Origin: Frankia sp. RB7
GTDB lineage: Bacteria; Pseudomonadota; Alphaproteobacteria; Rhizobiales; Xanthobacteraceae
NCBI GenBank assembly: GCA_030403585.1
Contig: JAUEPE010000002.1
Location: 186,001 to 250,000 of the forward strand
DNA: 64,000 nt
Reading direction: 5' to 3'
The number at the start of each line of letters is the position of its first letter. The stretch's first letter is position 1. Made by a program: the position numbers and the translations under genes. The notes under the pieces are model-generated. The model ran no database searches, was not told where the DNA came from, and saw only the letters and a list, made by a program, of their open reading frames with translations. Positions 22,013 to 31,267 of this stretch are shown here, piece after piece.

Positions 22013-22758
22013 TAATGCATCGGGCCTGGATAGTTCGGTGCGATCCGGAAATAGGTGTTCATGTCCGTCGCGTGTGAGCGGTGCCGGACCGGCACACAGC
22101 CATGGCGCGCTGCCACCATGCCGTGGCCGCAGTCGCTCTGCCGCTCGTCCGACGACAATTTGGGTGAAGCATCTGCATCGGGCTTCACCGCCGAGGTGAC
22201 GCACGGGCCATCGCGCGGGCAGCGTTTTGGCACGCATTTGCCGCGTACGAATTCGAGATCGTAGACCTGTCCGGACATCGTGACCTGGCCGTTGCACAGG
22301 CATGCGCCGGCGACCGTCATCTGACCACCAAGACAATTGTCCGCATTGGTTCGTACGCAAGTGCCGCCCGGATCCGTGCCCGCCGGCATTAACTGGAAGC
22401 CGGCTGGGCAGGTGCATTGCCCATTGCTCGCGGTGCCGCCGGCGCAAGTGATCGTGATCAGTGCACGCGGCGGGACTGAGGGCGGTGCGACGTCGGTGAT
22501 GCAGGCGCCACCCTCGACATGCGAGTTGGGCGGACAGGCGAGCGGCGGCGGCGTCGCGCTGGTCTCGGCCGGGGCGGGAGGCGGGCTCGGCTCCGGCGCT
22601 GCCGGGAGCTGTGCGGGCGCAACGGGGGCCGACTTGGCGGCGCAGACGCCGTTGCGGAACTCCTGCCAGGGAAAGCAGCGGTCAGGTTCCGAGTTTTGGG
22701 CCCATCCGGCGCCTGCCACGCAGAGGCCGAGGACGATTGCGGCTGCAAAGCGGGTCAT
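22009..22758 (-). CDS. Secreted cysteine-rich protein
   Basis: 249 residues. The start at 22758 gives a signal peptide (MTRFAAAIVLGLCVAGAGWA). The mature protein has a Pro/Ala linker (about 45-75) and at least three cysteine-rich units with paired spacing (CPPN...C, CAGG...CTCPAGF, CLGG...CLCNG, CVPKRC...C), likely disulphide-bonded in the periplasm or outside. Its overlap with the convergent gene is 4 bases. I do not recognise a named family, and the function is unknown. Confidence 0.7.
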   Translation of the reverse strand: MTRFAAAIVLGLCVAGAGWAQNSEPDRCFPWQEFRNGVCAAKSAPVAPAQLPAAPEPSPPPAPAETSATPPPLACPPNSHVEGGACITDVAPPSVPPRALITITCAGGTASNGQCTCPAGFQLMPAGTDPGGTCVRTNADNCLGGQMTVAGACLCNGQVTMSGQVYDLEFVRGKCVPKRCPRDGPCVTSAVKPDADASPKLSSDERQSDCGHGMVAARHGCVPVRHRSHATDMNTYFRIAPNYPGPMHY

Positions 22759-22941
22759 TCCGTGCCCAGTCGCCTGAAAATGCGCGAGCAAATTAGGATG
22801 CGGCGTTGCGGCGCCGCAATGAGCTAGATCACAGAGGAGACCTGCATTGTATCGGCAGAATTCCCGCCTTCGGCCGGTTTGCCTGATCCGCCATAGCCGG
22901 ATAAAGACGGCCTGACCCCAGCTCAGGAATCGACCACCGGC

Positions 22942-23709
22942 ATGCGCATTCTCTGCACCAATGACGACGGCATCCACGCTCCCGGCCTCAAGGTCGTGGA
23001 GGAGATCGCACGCGCGCTGTCCGACGACGTCTGGGTGGTGGCGCCCGAGCTCGACCAGTCCGGCGTGTCGCATTCACTGTCGCTGAACGATCCACTGCGC
23101 CTGCGCGAAGTCGGGCCGCGCCACTTCGCGGTGCGGGGCACGCCGACCGACTGCGTCATCATGGGCGCGCGCCATATCCTGGGCACGAAGGCGCCCGATC
23201 TCGTGCTGTCAGGCGTCAACAAGGGCCGCAACGTTGCCGAGGACGTGGTCTATTCCGGCACCATCGCCGGCGCGCTCGAAGGCACCATCCTGGGCATCCC
23301 GTCATTCGCGCTGTCGCAGGAGTTCAGCGTCGAGACGCGCGAGCGGCCCTTGTGGGACACTGCGCGCAAATTCGGTCCCGATATCCTGCGCAAGGTGATC
23401 AAGGCCGGCATCCCGAAGGACACGGTGATCAACGTCAACTTCCCGTCCTGCACGCCGGAAGAGGTGCTCGGCATTCGCGTCACGCGGCAGGGCAAGCGCA
23501 ATCTCGGCTTCCTCAGGATCGACGAGCGCAAGGACGGCCGCAACAATCCCTATTTCTGGATCGGCTTCGAACGTGCCGCGATGATGGACACGCCGGCCGA
23601 AGGCACTGATCTCGCGGCGCTGCGCGAGCGCTACGTCTCGGTCACGCCGCTGCAGCTCGATCGCACCAATGAAGCGTTTTCCGAAGAGCTGAGCGGGACC
23701 TTAAAGTAA
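22942..23709 (+). CDS. surE: 5'/3'-nucleotidase SurE
   Basis: 255 residues. SurE is a metal-dependent phosphatase acting on nucleoside monophosphates, linked to stationary-phase survival. The N-terminus MRILCTNDDGIHAPG carries the DD metal ligands, and SGVNKGRNVAEDVVYSGTIAGALEG is the family core. It is normally followed by pcm and nlpD; here an antisense response-regulator gene lies between surE and pcm. Confidence 0.96.
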   Translation: MRILCTNDDGIHAPGLKVVEEIARALSDDVWVVAPELDQSGVSHSLSLNDPLRLREVGPRHFAVRGTPTDCVIMGARHILGTKAPDLVLSGVNKGRNVAEDVVYSGTIAGALEGTILGIPSFALSQEFSVETRERPLWDTARKFGPDILRKVIKAGIPKDTVINVNFPSCTPEEVLGIRVTRQGKRNLGFLRIDERKDGRNNPYFWIGFERAAMMDTPAEGTDLAALRERYVSVTPLQLDRTNEAFSEELSGTLK

Positions 23710-23729
23710 GGACGATTTGGAAATAGAAG

Positions 23730-24101
23730 CTAGCTGCCGCGAAGCGCGGCTTCGATGGTCTTGCCGAGCGCGTCGAGCTGAAACGGCTTCTGCAGCGCCG
23801 GCCGGTCGCGGTATTGCTCGGGCAGGCCCGACGAGCCGTAGCCGGTGGCAAAGATGAACGGGCAGCCCTTTTCCCTGATGAGATCGGCAACTGGCGAGAT
23901 GACCTTGCCGTTGACGTTTACGTCGAGGATGGCGATGTCGAACTCGGTGGCCTGGGCCAGCCGCAGGGCCTCGTTGATATCGCCCGCTTCAGCCGCGACC
24001 TTGTAGCCGAGCTCCTCCAGCATATCCGCGACCATCATTCTGATCATGACCTCGTCTTCGACGAGGAATACAGAGCGGCCCGAAAGCCCGGTCGCGGTCA
24101 T
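23730..24101 (-). CDS. Single-domain response regulator
   Basis: 123 residues, a receiver domain alone: acidic pair in VFLVEDEVMIRMMV, phospho-acceptor Asp in IAILDVNVNG, and the conserved Lys in LQKPFQ. There is no output domain, so it probably acts by protein contact. The ATG at 24101 is preferred because AAGGA lies 10 bases upstream. A longer start at 24122 has GGAG only one base away, too close to work. Confidence 0.88.
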   Translation of the reverse strand: MTATGLSGRSVFLVEDEVMIRMMVADMLEELGYKVAAEAGDINEALRLAQATEFDIAILDVNVNGKVISPVADLIREKGCPFIFATGYGSSGLPEQYRDRPALQKPFQLDALGKTIEAALRGS

Positions 24102-24342
24102 TGTCGTTGAGTCCTTGCCCATCTCCGGAAAACGTTCGCAGATAACACGAATCGACGCAATGCGCGTTTCGGCCAGCGGACGCCCGAAAACGGCGTTTGC
24201 GGCGGGCCCGCTGCAAGCCGATTTGTGGTCAAATACCGCAGCAAAACGCTATCATAGGTTCCTGGGCAGGAACAGGATTCTTGCCCGGGCCCGAGCGACG
24301 CGTGCGACGATCCGGCCCTCTGACGAGACGATATAAGCAGCG

Positions 24343-24993
24343 ATGACCTCCAATCAGCCCCCGCCGGAAAAGATGATGTTTCAGCTCGCGCTGAGGCGTC
24401 GCGGCATCAGCGACCAGACCGTGCTGCGGACCATGGAAGAGGTGCCGCGCGATCTGTTCGTCGAGGCCCCCGATCGCGACGCCGCCTATCGCGACAGCGC
24501 GCTGCCGATCGCCTGCGGGCAGACCATCAGCCAGCCCTTCGTCGTCGCCTATATGACCGAGCAGCTTCAGCTTCAGAAGAGCCACCGCGTGCTCGAGATC
24601 GGCGCCGGCTCCGGCTATCAGGCCGCCGTGCTGTCGCGGCTTTCGCGCGAGGTGCTGACGGTCGAGCGCTACCGCAAGCTCGCGGACGCCGCGCGCGCCA
24701 GGCTCGAAAAGCTCGACTATCACAATGTCGAGGTGATGCTTGGCGATGGCCTCAATCTGCCACCCAATATCGGCCCGTTCGACCGCATCATCGTCACGGC
24801 CGCGGTGGAGCGGATTCCGGAGAACCTGGTCGAACGACTCGAAGTCGGCGGCATCCTGATCGCGCCGGTCGGCCCGCATCAGGGCGTGCAGACGCTGACC
24901 CGCCTGAGCCGGACCGACGCCGGGATCGAGCGTAGGGAACTCGTCGAGGTCCGCTTCGTGCCCGCACTGCCCGGCGTGGCGCGGGAGCTGTAG
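24343..24993 (+). CDS. pcm: Protein-L-isoaspartate O-methyltransferase
   Basis: 216 residues. It uses S-adenosylmethionine to methylate damaged isoaspartate so that proteins can be repaired. Family motifs: [17 protein letters not shown], then the AdoMet loop [16 protein letters not shown], and FDRIIVTAA. Part of the surE-pcm-nlpD cluster. Confidence 0.95.
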   Translation: MTSNQPPPEKMMFQLALRRRGISDQTVLRTMEEVPRDLFVEAPDRDAAYRDSALPIACGQTISQPFVVAYMTEQLQLQKSHRVLEIGAGSGYQAAVLSRLSREVLTVERYRKLADAARARLEKLDYHNVEVMLGDGLNLPPNIGPFDRIIVTAAVERIPENLVERLEVGGILIAPVGPHQGVQTLTRLSRTDAGIERRELVEVRFVPALPGVAREL

Positions 24994-25102
24994 AACTCCG
25001 GATTAGCTGCGCTGCCAACGTCTTATTGGGAGGGTTAAGCCGTTATTTACTCGGCGCGTGTTTACTTAAAAGACCAGTTCTGTTGCGTACCAGTGAGTAA
25101 CC

Positions 25103-26494
25103 ATGTCTGTAGTCGCCGAGTTGCTTTACTCGCGCCGCGTACCGCAGGTCGCGGTGCTGGCGCTGATCTCTCTCAGCTTTGCAGGGTGCAGCGCCGACAC
25201 GCAGTCGCGGCTGTCCCAGTCGAATTTCTCCAATCCGTTCTCCTCTGAGCAGACCGGTTCGGTCCAGCAGGCCCCGCCGCCGCAGCGCGAGCTGCCGCAA
25301 TATGCGCGGCCGCAGACCCAGTCCGGCTATTATCAGTCCCAGGCCTTGCCGCCGCCGGCGGTCGCCGCGCCGCAATCCTATCCGGTTGCAGCGGGTGGGG
25401 GCGTCTCCGGAGGTGGTCGCGGGCTCGGCTCCTACACGCCGCCGGCTCAGCCGCGTCTTGAAGCGACCGGCACCGTGCCGCCGCGCTCAGTCGCTGCCGC
25501 CCAGCCGGTCGGCGGGACCAAGATCATCGTTGGCACCAGCGATACGCTCGACGTGCTCGCCAAGCGCTATCATGTGAGCCCGCAGGCGATCATGGCCGCC
25601 AACGGCTACAAGGGGCCGCGCGCACTCTCGCCTGGCCAGCAGCTCGTCATCCCGCATCCGGGCGCAACGGCTGCTGCATCGGCGCCGGTCATGGTCCCGG
25701 TTGCTGCCGCTCCGGCGGTGGCGCCGAAGCCGGTGGCTGCTGTTGCGGCGCCGTCCAGCCTCCACTTCGTCAATCACGGCGACACGCTCGCCAGCATCGC
25801 GCGCAAGAACCATATCTCTGCGGCCGAGCTCGCTCGCGCCAATGGTATCGAGCCGTCGGCCAAGCTCAAGCTCGGCACCAGGCTGACCGTGCCGGGCGCC
25901 AAGACCGCGGCGGTTGCCGCGCCGCTTGCTTTGGCGCCTGTCGGGGCGGCCCCCGTGGCGGCCGCGCTGCAGCCAGTCGCGGCAGCTCCAGTTGCTGCCA
26001 CCAAGATGGCTGCGGTCGCGCCGGCGCAGAGCGCGCGCCTGGCCCAGGCCACCACCAATATCGAAGAGAAGCCCGCCGAGACGCCGGCGAAAGCGGCGGA
26101 GACCACCAGCTCGCTGCCGACCTTCCGCTGGCCGGTGCGTGGCAAGGTGATCACGAGCTACGGCGCCAAGACCAACGGCAAGTCCAATGACGGTATCAAT
26201 GTCGCGGTGCCCGAGGGTACGCCGATCAAGGCAGCTGAAGACGGCGTCGTGGCCTATTCCGGCAACGAGCTCAAAGGTTACGGCAATCTGGTCCTGGTTC
26301 GGCACTCCAACGGCTACGTCACCGCATATGCCCATGCGAGTGAGCTGTTGGTGAAGCGCGGCGATCCCATCAAGCGCGGTCAGGTCATTGCCAAGTCGGG
26401 TCAATCCGGGGAGGTGGCGTCGCCGCAGCTCCACTTCGAGATCCGTAAGGGATCGAGCCCGGTTGACCCGCTTCAATTCCTGAACGGGGCGTGA
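25103..26494 (+). CDS. NlpD-like lipoprotein: two LysM domains and a degenerate LytM/M23 domain
   Basis: 463 residues. A lipoprotein signal (lipobox SFAGC, about residues 25-29) is followed by a Pro/Gln-rich linker, two LysM peptidoglycan-binding domains (about 137-186 and 217-263), an Ala-rich linker and an M23/LytM domain (about 345-460). The zinc ligands look lost: the first His/Asp pair reads NDGIN where active enzymes have H..G.D, and HLH reads QLH. Such non-cutting LytM proteins (NlpD, EnvC) switch on cell-wall amidases at division. Its place after surE and pcm matches nlpD. The role is inferred. Confidence 0.85.
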   Translation: MSVVAELLYSRRVPQVAVLALISLSFAGCSADTQSRLSQSNFSNPFSSEQTGSVQQAPPPQRELPQYARPQTQSGYYQSQALPPPAVAAPQSYPVAAGGGVSGGGRGLGSYTPPAQPRLEATGTVPPRSVAAAQPVGGTKIIVGTSDTLDVLAKRYHVSPQAIMAANGYKGPRALSPGQQLVIPHPGATAAASAPVMVPVAAAPAVAPKPVAAVAAPSSLHFVNHGDTLASIARKNHISAAELARANGIEPSAKLKLGTRLTVPGAKTAAVAAPLALAPVGAAPVAAALQPVAAAPVAATKMAAVAPAQSARLAQATTNIEEKPAETPAKAAETTSSLPTFRWPVRGKVITSYGAKTNGKSNDGINVAVPEGTPIKAAEDGVVAYSGNELKGYGNLVLVRHSNGYVTAYAHASELLVKRGDPIKRGQVIAKSGQSGEVASPQLHFEIRKGSSPVDPLQFLNGA

Positions 26495-26534
26495 GGCCTG
26501 GCGCCTCGCACGCCGCATCAAGACGAACGCTGGA

Positions 26535-26573
26535 TCGCCCGCCTTGTGCGCAATTGCGCACTGGAGCGGGCGA
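26535..26573. terminator. Nested bidirectional hairpin terminator
   Basis: TCGCCCGC (26535-26542) pairs with GCGGGCGA (26566-26573), and inside them GTGCGCAATTGCGCAC (26546-26561) is itself a perfect palindrome. It lies between two convergent genes, followed by GTTTTG on the plus strand, so it likely ends transcription from both sides. Confidence 0.75.
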
Positions 26574-26592
26574 CGGTGTTTTGAAGGCAGTG

Positions 26593-27585
26593 TTAGTTGG
26601 TCGCGAGCCTCACGCCGAGGCGACCCGCCAGCTCCTGGACGAACTGCCAGGCGACACGGCCTGAGCGCGAGCCGCGCGTCGTCGACCATTCCAGCGCCTC
26701 GCGCTCCAGCGCCTCATCGTCGATCTTGACGCCGAAATGGCTGCAATAGCCGCGTACCATGGCGAGATATTCGTCCTGGCTGCAGCGGTGGAAGCCGAGC
26801 CACAGGCCGAAGCGATCCGACAGCGAAACCTTTTCCTCGACCGCTTCGCCGGGATTGATCGCGGTCGAGCGCTCGTTCTCGATCATCTCGCGCGCGAGCA
26901 GATGGCGGCGGTTGGAGGTGGCGTAGAGGATGACGTTCTCGGGCCGGCCCTCGATGCCGCCTTCAAGCACGGCCTTGAGCGATTTGTAGGACGCATCATT
27001 GCCGTCGAAGGAGAGGTCGTCGCAGAACACGATGAAGCGGAAGGACGAGGCTCGCAGCTGCTCCATCAGCGCCGGCAGGCTCTCGATGTCCTCGCGATGG
27101 ATCTCGATCAGCTTGAGCTTGTCGGCGGGCTTGCGGTCCGCGTTGATGCTGGCGTGGGCCGCCTTCACCAGCGACGATTTGCCCATGCCGCGCGCGCCCC
27201 AGAGCAGGGCGTTGTTGGCGGGCAGGCCGTTGGCGAACCGTTCTGTGTTCTCCATCAGGATGTCGCGCATCCGGTCGACGCCTTTGAGCAGGAACAGCTC
27301 GACGCGGCTGACCCGCGGCACCGCGGCGAGGCGGCCGTCGGGGTGCCAGACATAGGCGTCCGCCTGTTTGAACGACTCACGTTCGACAACCGGCTTGCCC
27401 TGGGCGGCGAGGTGCGCCGCAATGGTCTCCAGCGCGCGGACGATGCGCTCCTGGGAAAGGTCCGGGGAGGCCTTTGAGGCTCCCTTTGAGATCGCCTTGG
27501 GGCGTTTTGCCGCGATCTGGGCGGGCTTCGTGGCAGGGGTACGGCGGCCTTTGCCGGCCGGGCTTTTGCTTGGTTTTTTGGGCAT
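26593..27585 (-). CDS. DUF815 family ATP-binding protein
   Basis: 330 residues. A basic disordered N-terminus (PKKPSKSPAGKGRR...) precedes an AAA-type ATPase core: Walker A GARGMGKSSL, Walker B FIVFCDDLSF, sensor-like LYATSNRRHL. This is the DUF815 family, conserved in alphaproteobacteria; its cellular job is unknown to me. The start at 27585 excludes an upstream extension that overlaps the yajC promoter region. It is divergent from yajC. Confidence 0.88.
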   Translation of the reverse strand: MPKKPSKSPAGKGRRTPATKPAQIAAKRPKAISKGASKASPDLSQERIVRALETIAAHLAAQGKPVVERESFKQADAYVWHPDGRLAAVPRVSRVELFLLKGVDRMRDILMENTERFANGLPANNALLWGARGMGKSSLVKAAHASINADRKPADKLKLIEIHREDIESLPALMEQLRASSFRFIVFCDDLSFDGNDASYKSLKAVLEGGIEGRPENVILYATSNRRHLLAREMIENERSTAINPGEAVEEKVSLSDRFGLWLGFHRCSQDEYLAMVRGYCSHFGVKIDDEALEREALEWSTTRGSRSGRVAWQFVQELAGRLGVRLATN

Positions 27586-27765
27586 GTCCGAAGTTCCTGA
27601 GAATGCAGCCTTTATCGGGCCTGACGGCCCGCCGCAAGGTGGCCAAATCGACGGTCTGGCAGCGTTGCAATTGGGGCGGTGGTCGCTATAGTCCGCGCGA
27701 ATTTGACCGAACCGGTCGCCGTAAGGGCCTGACCGGCTTCCCCTGTTTCCACGAGGATCGTCCGA

Positions 27766-28134
27766 ATGTTCATTACCCCTGCGTATGCCCAGGCCGCGGG
27801 CGCCGGTGACACCAACAGCATGTTGATGTCGCTGCTGCCGTTCGCCCTGATCTTCGTGATCATGTACTTCCTGATTCTGCGTCCGCAGCAGAAGAAGGTG
27901 AAGGACCATGCCGAACTCGTGAAGAACATCCGCCGCGGCGACACCGTCGTGACCTCGGGCGGCCTGGTCGGCAAAGTCACCAAGGTCGTCGATGACGACC
28001 AGATCGAGTTCGAGATCTCCGACGGCGTGCGCGTGCGCCAGATGCGGTCGATGATCTCGGGCGTGCGCGCCAAGGGCGAGCCGGCCAAGGACAGCGCGAA
28101 GGAAAGCGCCAAGGACGACGCCGCGGCGAAGTAG
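27766..28134 (+). CDS. yajC: Preprotein translocase subunit YajC
   Basis: 122 residues, one membrane helix (about 21-40, LLPFALIFVIMYFLILRPQQKK), then a small SH3-like soluble domain and an Ala/Lys-rich tail. YajC associates with SecDF. It is first in the yajC-secD-secF operon. Confidence 0.95.
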   Translation: MFITPAYAQAAGAGDTNSMLMSLLPFALIFVIMYFLILRPQQKKVKDHAELVKNIRRGDTVVTSGGLVGKVTKVVDDDQIEFEISDGVRVRQMRSMISGVRAKGEPAKDSAKESAKDDAAAK

Positions 28135-28194
28135 GCGCTTCCGCGAGTCTCTAACAAATTTCCTGCAAATCTCCTGATCTGACAGGTCCAGTCG

Positions 28195-29793
28195 ATGTTG
28201 TATTTCACGCGGTGGAGGGCGCTCGGGATTATCCTGACGGCGCTGATCGTGTGCCTCTGCGCGGTCCCGAACTTCTTCCCCGAAGCGCAGGTCAAGACCT
28301 GGCCCGCCTGGGCGCAGCGGCGGCTCGTGTTGGGTCTCGACCTTCAGGGCGGCTCCTATCTGCTGCTCGAGGTCGATGGCAATTACGTCAAGAAGGAAAA
28401 GCTCGACCAGGTCCGCGACGATGTCCGCCGCTCGCTGCGCGACGCCAAGATTGGCTATACCGGCCTCGTGACACGCGGCGACACGGTCGAGGTCCGGGTC
28501 AAGGATACCGATCTCCAGGCCGCGCTGACCAAGCTGCGTGACCTGTCACAACCGATCGGCGGCCTGCTCGGGTCGAGCACGCAGCGCGACCTCGACATCT
28601 CCGATGCCGGCGGCGGATTGATCCGCCTGGCGCTGTCGCAGCCTGCCATGGTCGAGCGCATGCGCAAGACCATCGAGCAGTCGATCCAGATCGTCGAGCG
28701 CCGCGTCAACGAACTCGGCACCGTCGAGCCCGTGATCCAGCGCCAGGGCAACGACCGCATCCTGGTGCAGGTCCCGGGCCTTCAGGATCCCACGCATCTG
28801 AAGGAGCTGCTCGGCAAGACCGCGAAGATGGAATTCCGGATGGTCGACACCTCGGTGCCGCCGGACCAGGCGCAGCGGGGCGGAGTGCCGCCGGACTCCG
28901 AGCTCCTGATGAGCCAGAGTTCGCCGAAGGTGCCTTACGTCGTCAAGAAGCAGGTGCTGGTTTCGGGCGCCGAGCTCAACGATGCGCAGACCGGGTTTGA
29001 CCAGCGTACCAACGAGCCGATCGTCTCCTTCCGCTTCAATTCGACCGGCGCCCGCAAGTTCGCGCAGGCTACGCAGGAAAACGTGGGTCTGCCGTTTGCG
29101 ATCGTGCTCGACAATGAAGTGATCTCGGCACCTGTCATTCGCGAGCCCATCACGGGCGGGCAGGGGCAGATCTCGGGCAGCTTCACGGTCCAGTCCGCCA
29201 ACGATCTCGCGATCCTGATGCGCGCCGGTGCGCTGCCGGCGCCGCTCACGGTCGTCGAAGAGCGTACCGTCGGTCCGGGCCTCGGCCAGGACTCGATCGA
29301 GAAGGGCGAGCTTGCGGCCTATGTTGGCTCGATCATGGTCATCGTGTTCATGCTGCTGACCTACCGGTTGTTCGGCGTGTTCGCCAACATCGCGGTGGCG
29401 ATCAACGTCGCGATGATCTTCGGCCTGTTGTCGTTGCTGAACGCCACGCTGACGCTGCCCGGCATCGCCGGCATCGTGCTCACCGTCGGCATCGCGGTCG
29501 ATAGCAACGTGCTGATCTACGAGCGTATCCGTGAGGAGCTGCGCGGCGGCCGCAATGCGATCTCGGCGATCGATGCCGGTTTCAAGCGGGCGCTCGCAAC
29601 CATCCTCGATTCCAACATCACCACCTTCATTGCCGCCGCGGTGCTGTTCTATATCGGCACCGGCCCGGTGCGCGGCTTCGCCGTGACGCTCGGCATCGGC
29701 ATCATCACCACGGTGTTCACCGCCTTCACGCTGACCCGGCTGATCGTGGCTTGGTGGGTGCGGTGGAAACGGCCGCAGAGCGTGCCGATCTAG
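28195..29793 (+). CDS. secD: Protein translocase subunit SecD
   Basis: 532 residues with six membrane helices: one at the N-terminus, then the large periplasmic P1 domain and five C-terminal helices. SecDF uses the proton gradient to pull exported proteins across the membrane. Family motifs: GLDLQGGSYLLLEVD near the start and the GIAVDSNVLIYERIREELR segment containing the proton-path Asp. Confidence 0.97.
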   Translation: MLYFTRWRALGIILTALIVCLCAVPNFFPEAQVKTWPAWAQRRLVLGLDLQGGSYLLLEVDGNYVKKEKLDQVRDDVRRSLRDAKIGYTGLVTRGDTVEVRVKDTDLQAALTKLRDLSQPIGGLLGSSTQRDLDISDAGGGLIRLALSQPAMVERMRKTIEQSIQIVERRVNELGTVEPVIQRQGNDRILVQVPGLQDPTHLKELLGKTAKMEFRMVDTSVPPDQAQRGGVPPDSELLMSQSSPKVPYVVKKQVLVSGAELNDAQTGFDQRTNEPIVSFRFNSTGARKFAQATQENVGLPFAIVLDNEVISAPVIREPITGGQGQISGSFTVQSANDLAILMRAGALPAPLTVVEERTVGPGLGQDSIEKGELAAYVGSIMVIVFMLLTYRLFGVFANIAVAINVAMIFGLLSLLNATLTLPGIAGIVLTVGIAVDSNVLIYERIREELRGGRNAISAIDAGFKRALATILDSNITTFIAAAVLFYIGTGPVRGFAVTLGIGIITTVFTAFTLTRLIVAWWVRWKRPQSVPI

Positions 29794-29803
29794 GAGCCTG
29801 ACC

Positions 29804-30823
29804 GTGACTCACATTGTTCTCATCGGGCTCGGCATCCTCATTGCTGTCCTCACCGTCGTCTCGGTGTTCGGCTGGCTGCCGTCGCTGCGCATCGTCCCTG
29901 ACGATACGCATTTCGACTTCACGCGCTTTCGTCGCATCAGCTTCCCGATCTCGGCGGCGCTGTCGATCGTCGCCATCACGCTGTTCTTCACCCACGGCCT
30001 GAATTTCGGCATCGACTTCCGCGGCGGCACGCTGCTGGAGGTGCGGGCCAAGTCCGGCACCGCGGACATCGCGGCGATGCGCACGACGCTGGATGGCCTG
30101 CGCCTGGGCGAAGTCCAGATCCAGCAAATCGGCGGGCCCGCGGACGTCCTGATCCGCGTCGCGGAGCAGCCGGGTGGCGACGCCGCGCAGCAGGAAGCCG
30201 TGCAGAAGGTCCGCACCGCGCTCGGCGATTCCTTCGAATACCGCCGCGTCGAAGTGGTCGGCCCGCGCGTCTCCGGCGAGTTGCTGGCCTTCGGTATGCT
30301 CGGCCTGATGCTCGCGATCGTCTCGATCCTGATCTATCTCTGGTTCCGGTTCGAATGGCAGTTCGCGCTCGGCGCCATGATCGCCAACGTACATGACATC
30401 GTGCTGACGATCGGCTTCATGTCGATCAGCCAGGTCGATTTCGACCTGACCAGCATCGCGGCGCTTCTGACAATTTTGGGCTATTCGCTCAACGACACCG
30501 TCGTCATCTATGACCGCATTCGTGAAATGTTGCGGCGCTACAAGAAGATGCCGATGCCGCAGCTGCTCAACGAGTCCATCAACTCGACGCTGTCGCGCTC
30601 GATCATCACGCACTTCACCGTGACGCTGGCGCTGCTGGCACTGCTGCTGTTCGGCGGTCATGCCATCCACAGCTTCACCGCGGTCATGATGTTCGGCGTG
30701 GTGCTGGTCGGCACCTACACCTCGATCTTCATCGCAGCGCCGATCCTGATCTATCTCGGTGTCGGCGAGCATCGCGAGGATGCGAAGGAAGCGGCTACGC
30801 CAGCGAAGAAAAGCAAGGCGTGA
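29804..30823 (+). CDS. secF: Protein translocase subunit SecF
   Basis: 339 residues with six membrane helices; partner of SecD. Motifs: FGIDFRGGTLLEVR and GYSLNDTVVIYDRIRE. The start is the GTG at 29804, ten bases after secD. A Lys/Ala-rich tail ends the protein. Confidence 0.97.
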   Translation: MTHIVLIGLGILIAVLTVVSVFGWLPSLRIVPDDTHFDFTRFRRISFPISAALSIVAITLFFTHGLNFGIDFRGGTLLEVRAKSGTADIAAMRTTLDGLRLGEVQIQQIGGPADVLIRVAEQPGGDAAQQEAVQKVRTALGDSFEYRRVEVVGPRVSGELLAFGMLGLMLAIVSILIYLWFRFEWQFALGAMIANVHDIVLTIGFMSISQVDFDLTSIAALLTILGYSLNDTVVIYDRIREMLRRYKKMPMPQLLNESINSTLSRSIITHFTVTLALLALLLFGGHAIHSFTAVMMFGVVLVGTYTSIFIAAPILIYLGVGEHREDAKEAATPAKKSKA

Positions 30824-30835
30824 TCCGAACCGCAG

Positions 30836-30859
30836 GCCCTCGCATGAGTTTGCGAGGGC
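30836..30859. terminator. Hairpin after secF
   Basis: GCCCTCGCA (30836-30844) pairs perfectly with TGCGAGGGC (30851-30859) around TGAGTT. There is no following T run, so it may only reduce transcription into the next two genes rather than stop it. Confidence 0.5.
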
Positions 30860-30883
30860 AGTCAGCTCATTCGGACGAAGCTC

Positions 30884-31267
30884 ATGACCGGCGATCCCAA
30901 CGCTCCTCATTTCCCGCGCTCGGCGCCGATCGAGGCCTACGGCAAGGGCGGTTTTGCCTTCGCCGGCATGTCGCATAGGGGCTCGTTGCTGTGCCTGCCT
31001 GACGCGATCTGGGCCTGGGACGTGACTGATCCCACCAGGATCGACCGCTATTCGCTGGATCGGGTTTTTGCGGCCGCCAACAGCATCGACACGCTTCTGA
31101 TCGGCACCGGAACCGGCGTCTGGCTGCCGCCGCGCGAGCTGCGGCAGGCGCTGAAGGCGGTAAGGGTGGTGCTGGACACCATGCAAACCGGGCCGGCCGT
31201 GCGCACCTACAACATCATGATCGGCGAACGGCGCCGCGTCGCGGCGGCGCTGATTGCCGTGCCATGA
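30884..31267 (+). CDS. Mth938-like domain protein (NDUFAF3 homologue)
   Basis: 127 residues of the Mth938/DUF498 fold, with the typical IEAYGKGGFAFAG start and LLIGTGTGVWLPPRELRQAL core. The mitochondrial relative is NDUFAF3, a complex I assembly factor, and this family is often found beside secDF in alphaproteobacteria. It overlaps the next gene by 4 bases (ATGA), so the two are translationally coupled. Confidence 0.85.
   Translation: MTGDPNAPHFPRSAPIEAYGKGGFAFAGMSHRGSLLCLPDAIWAWDVTDPTRIDRYSLDRVFAAANSIDTLLIGTGTGVWLPPRELRQALKAVRVVLDTMQTGPAVRTYNIMIGERRRVAAALIAVP

Noticed and set aside
26535..26573. Attachment site or recombination palindrome
   Set aside because: No integrase or duplicated flanks; a terminator between convergent genes explains it.
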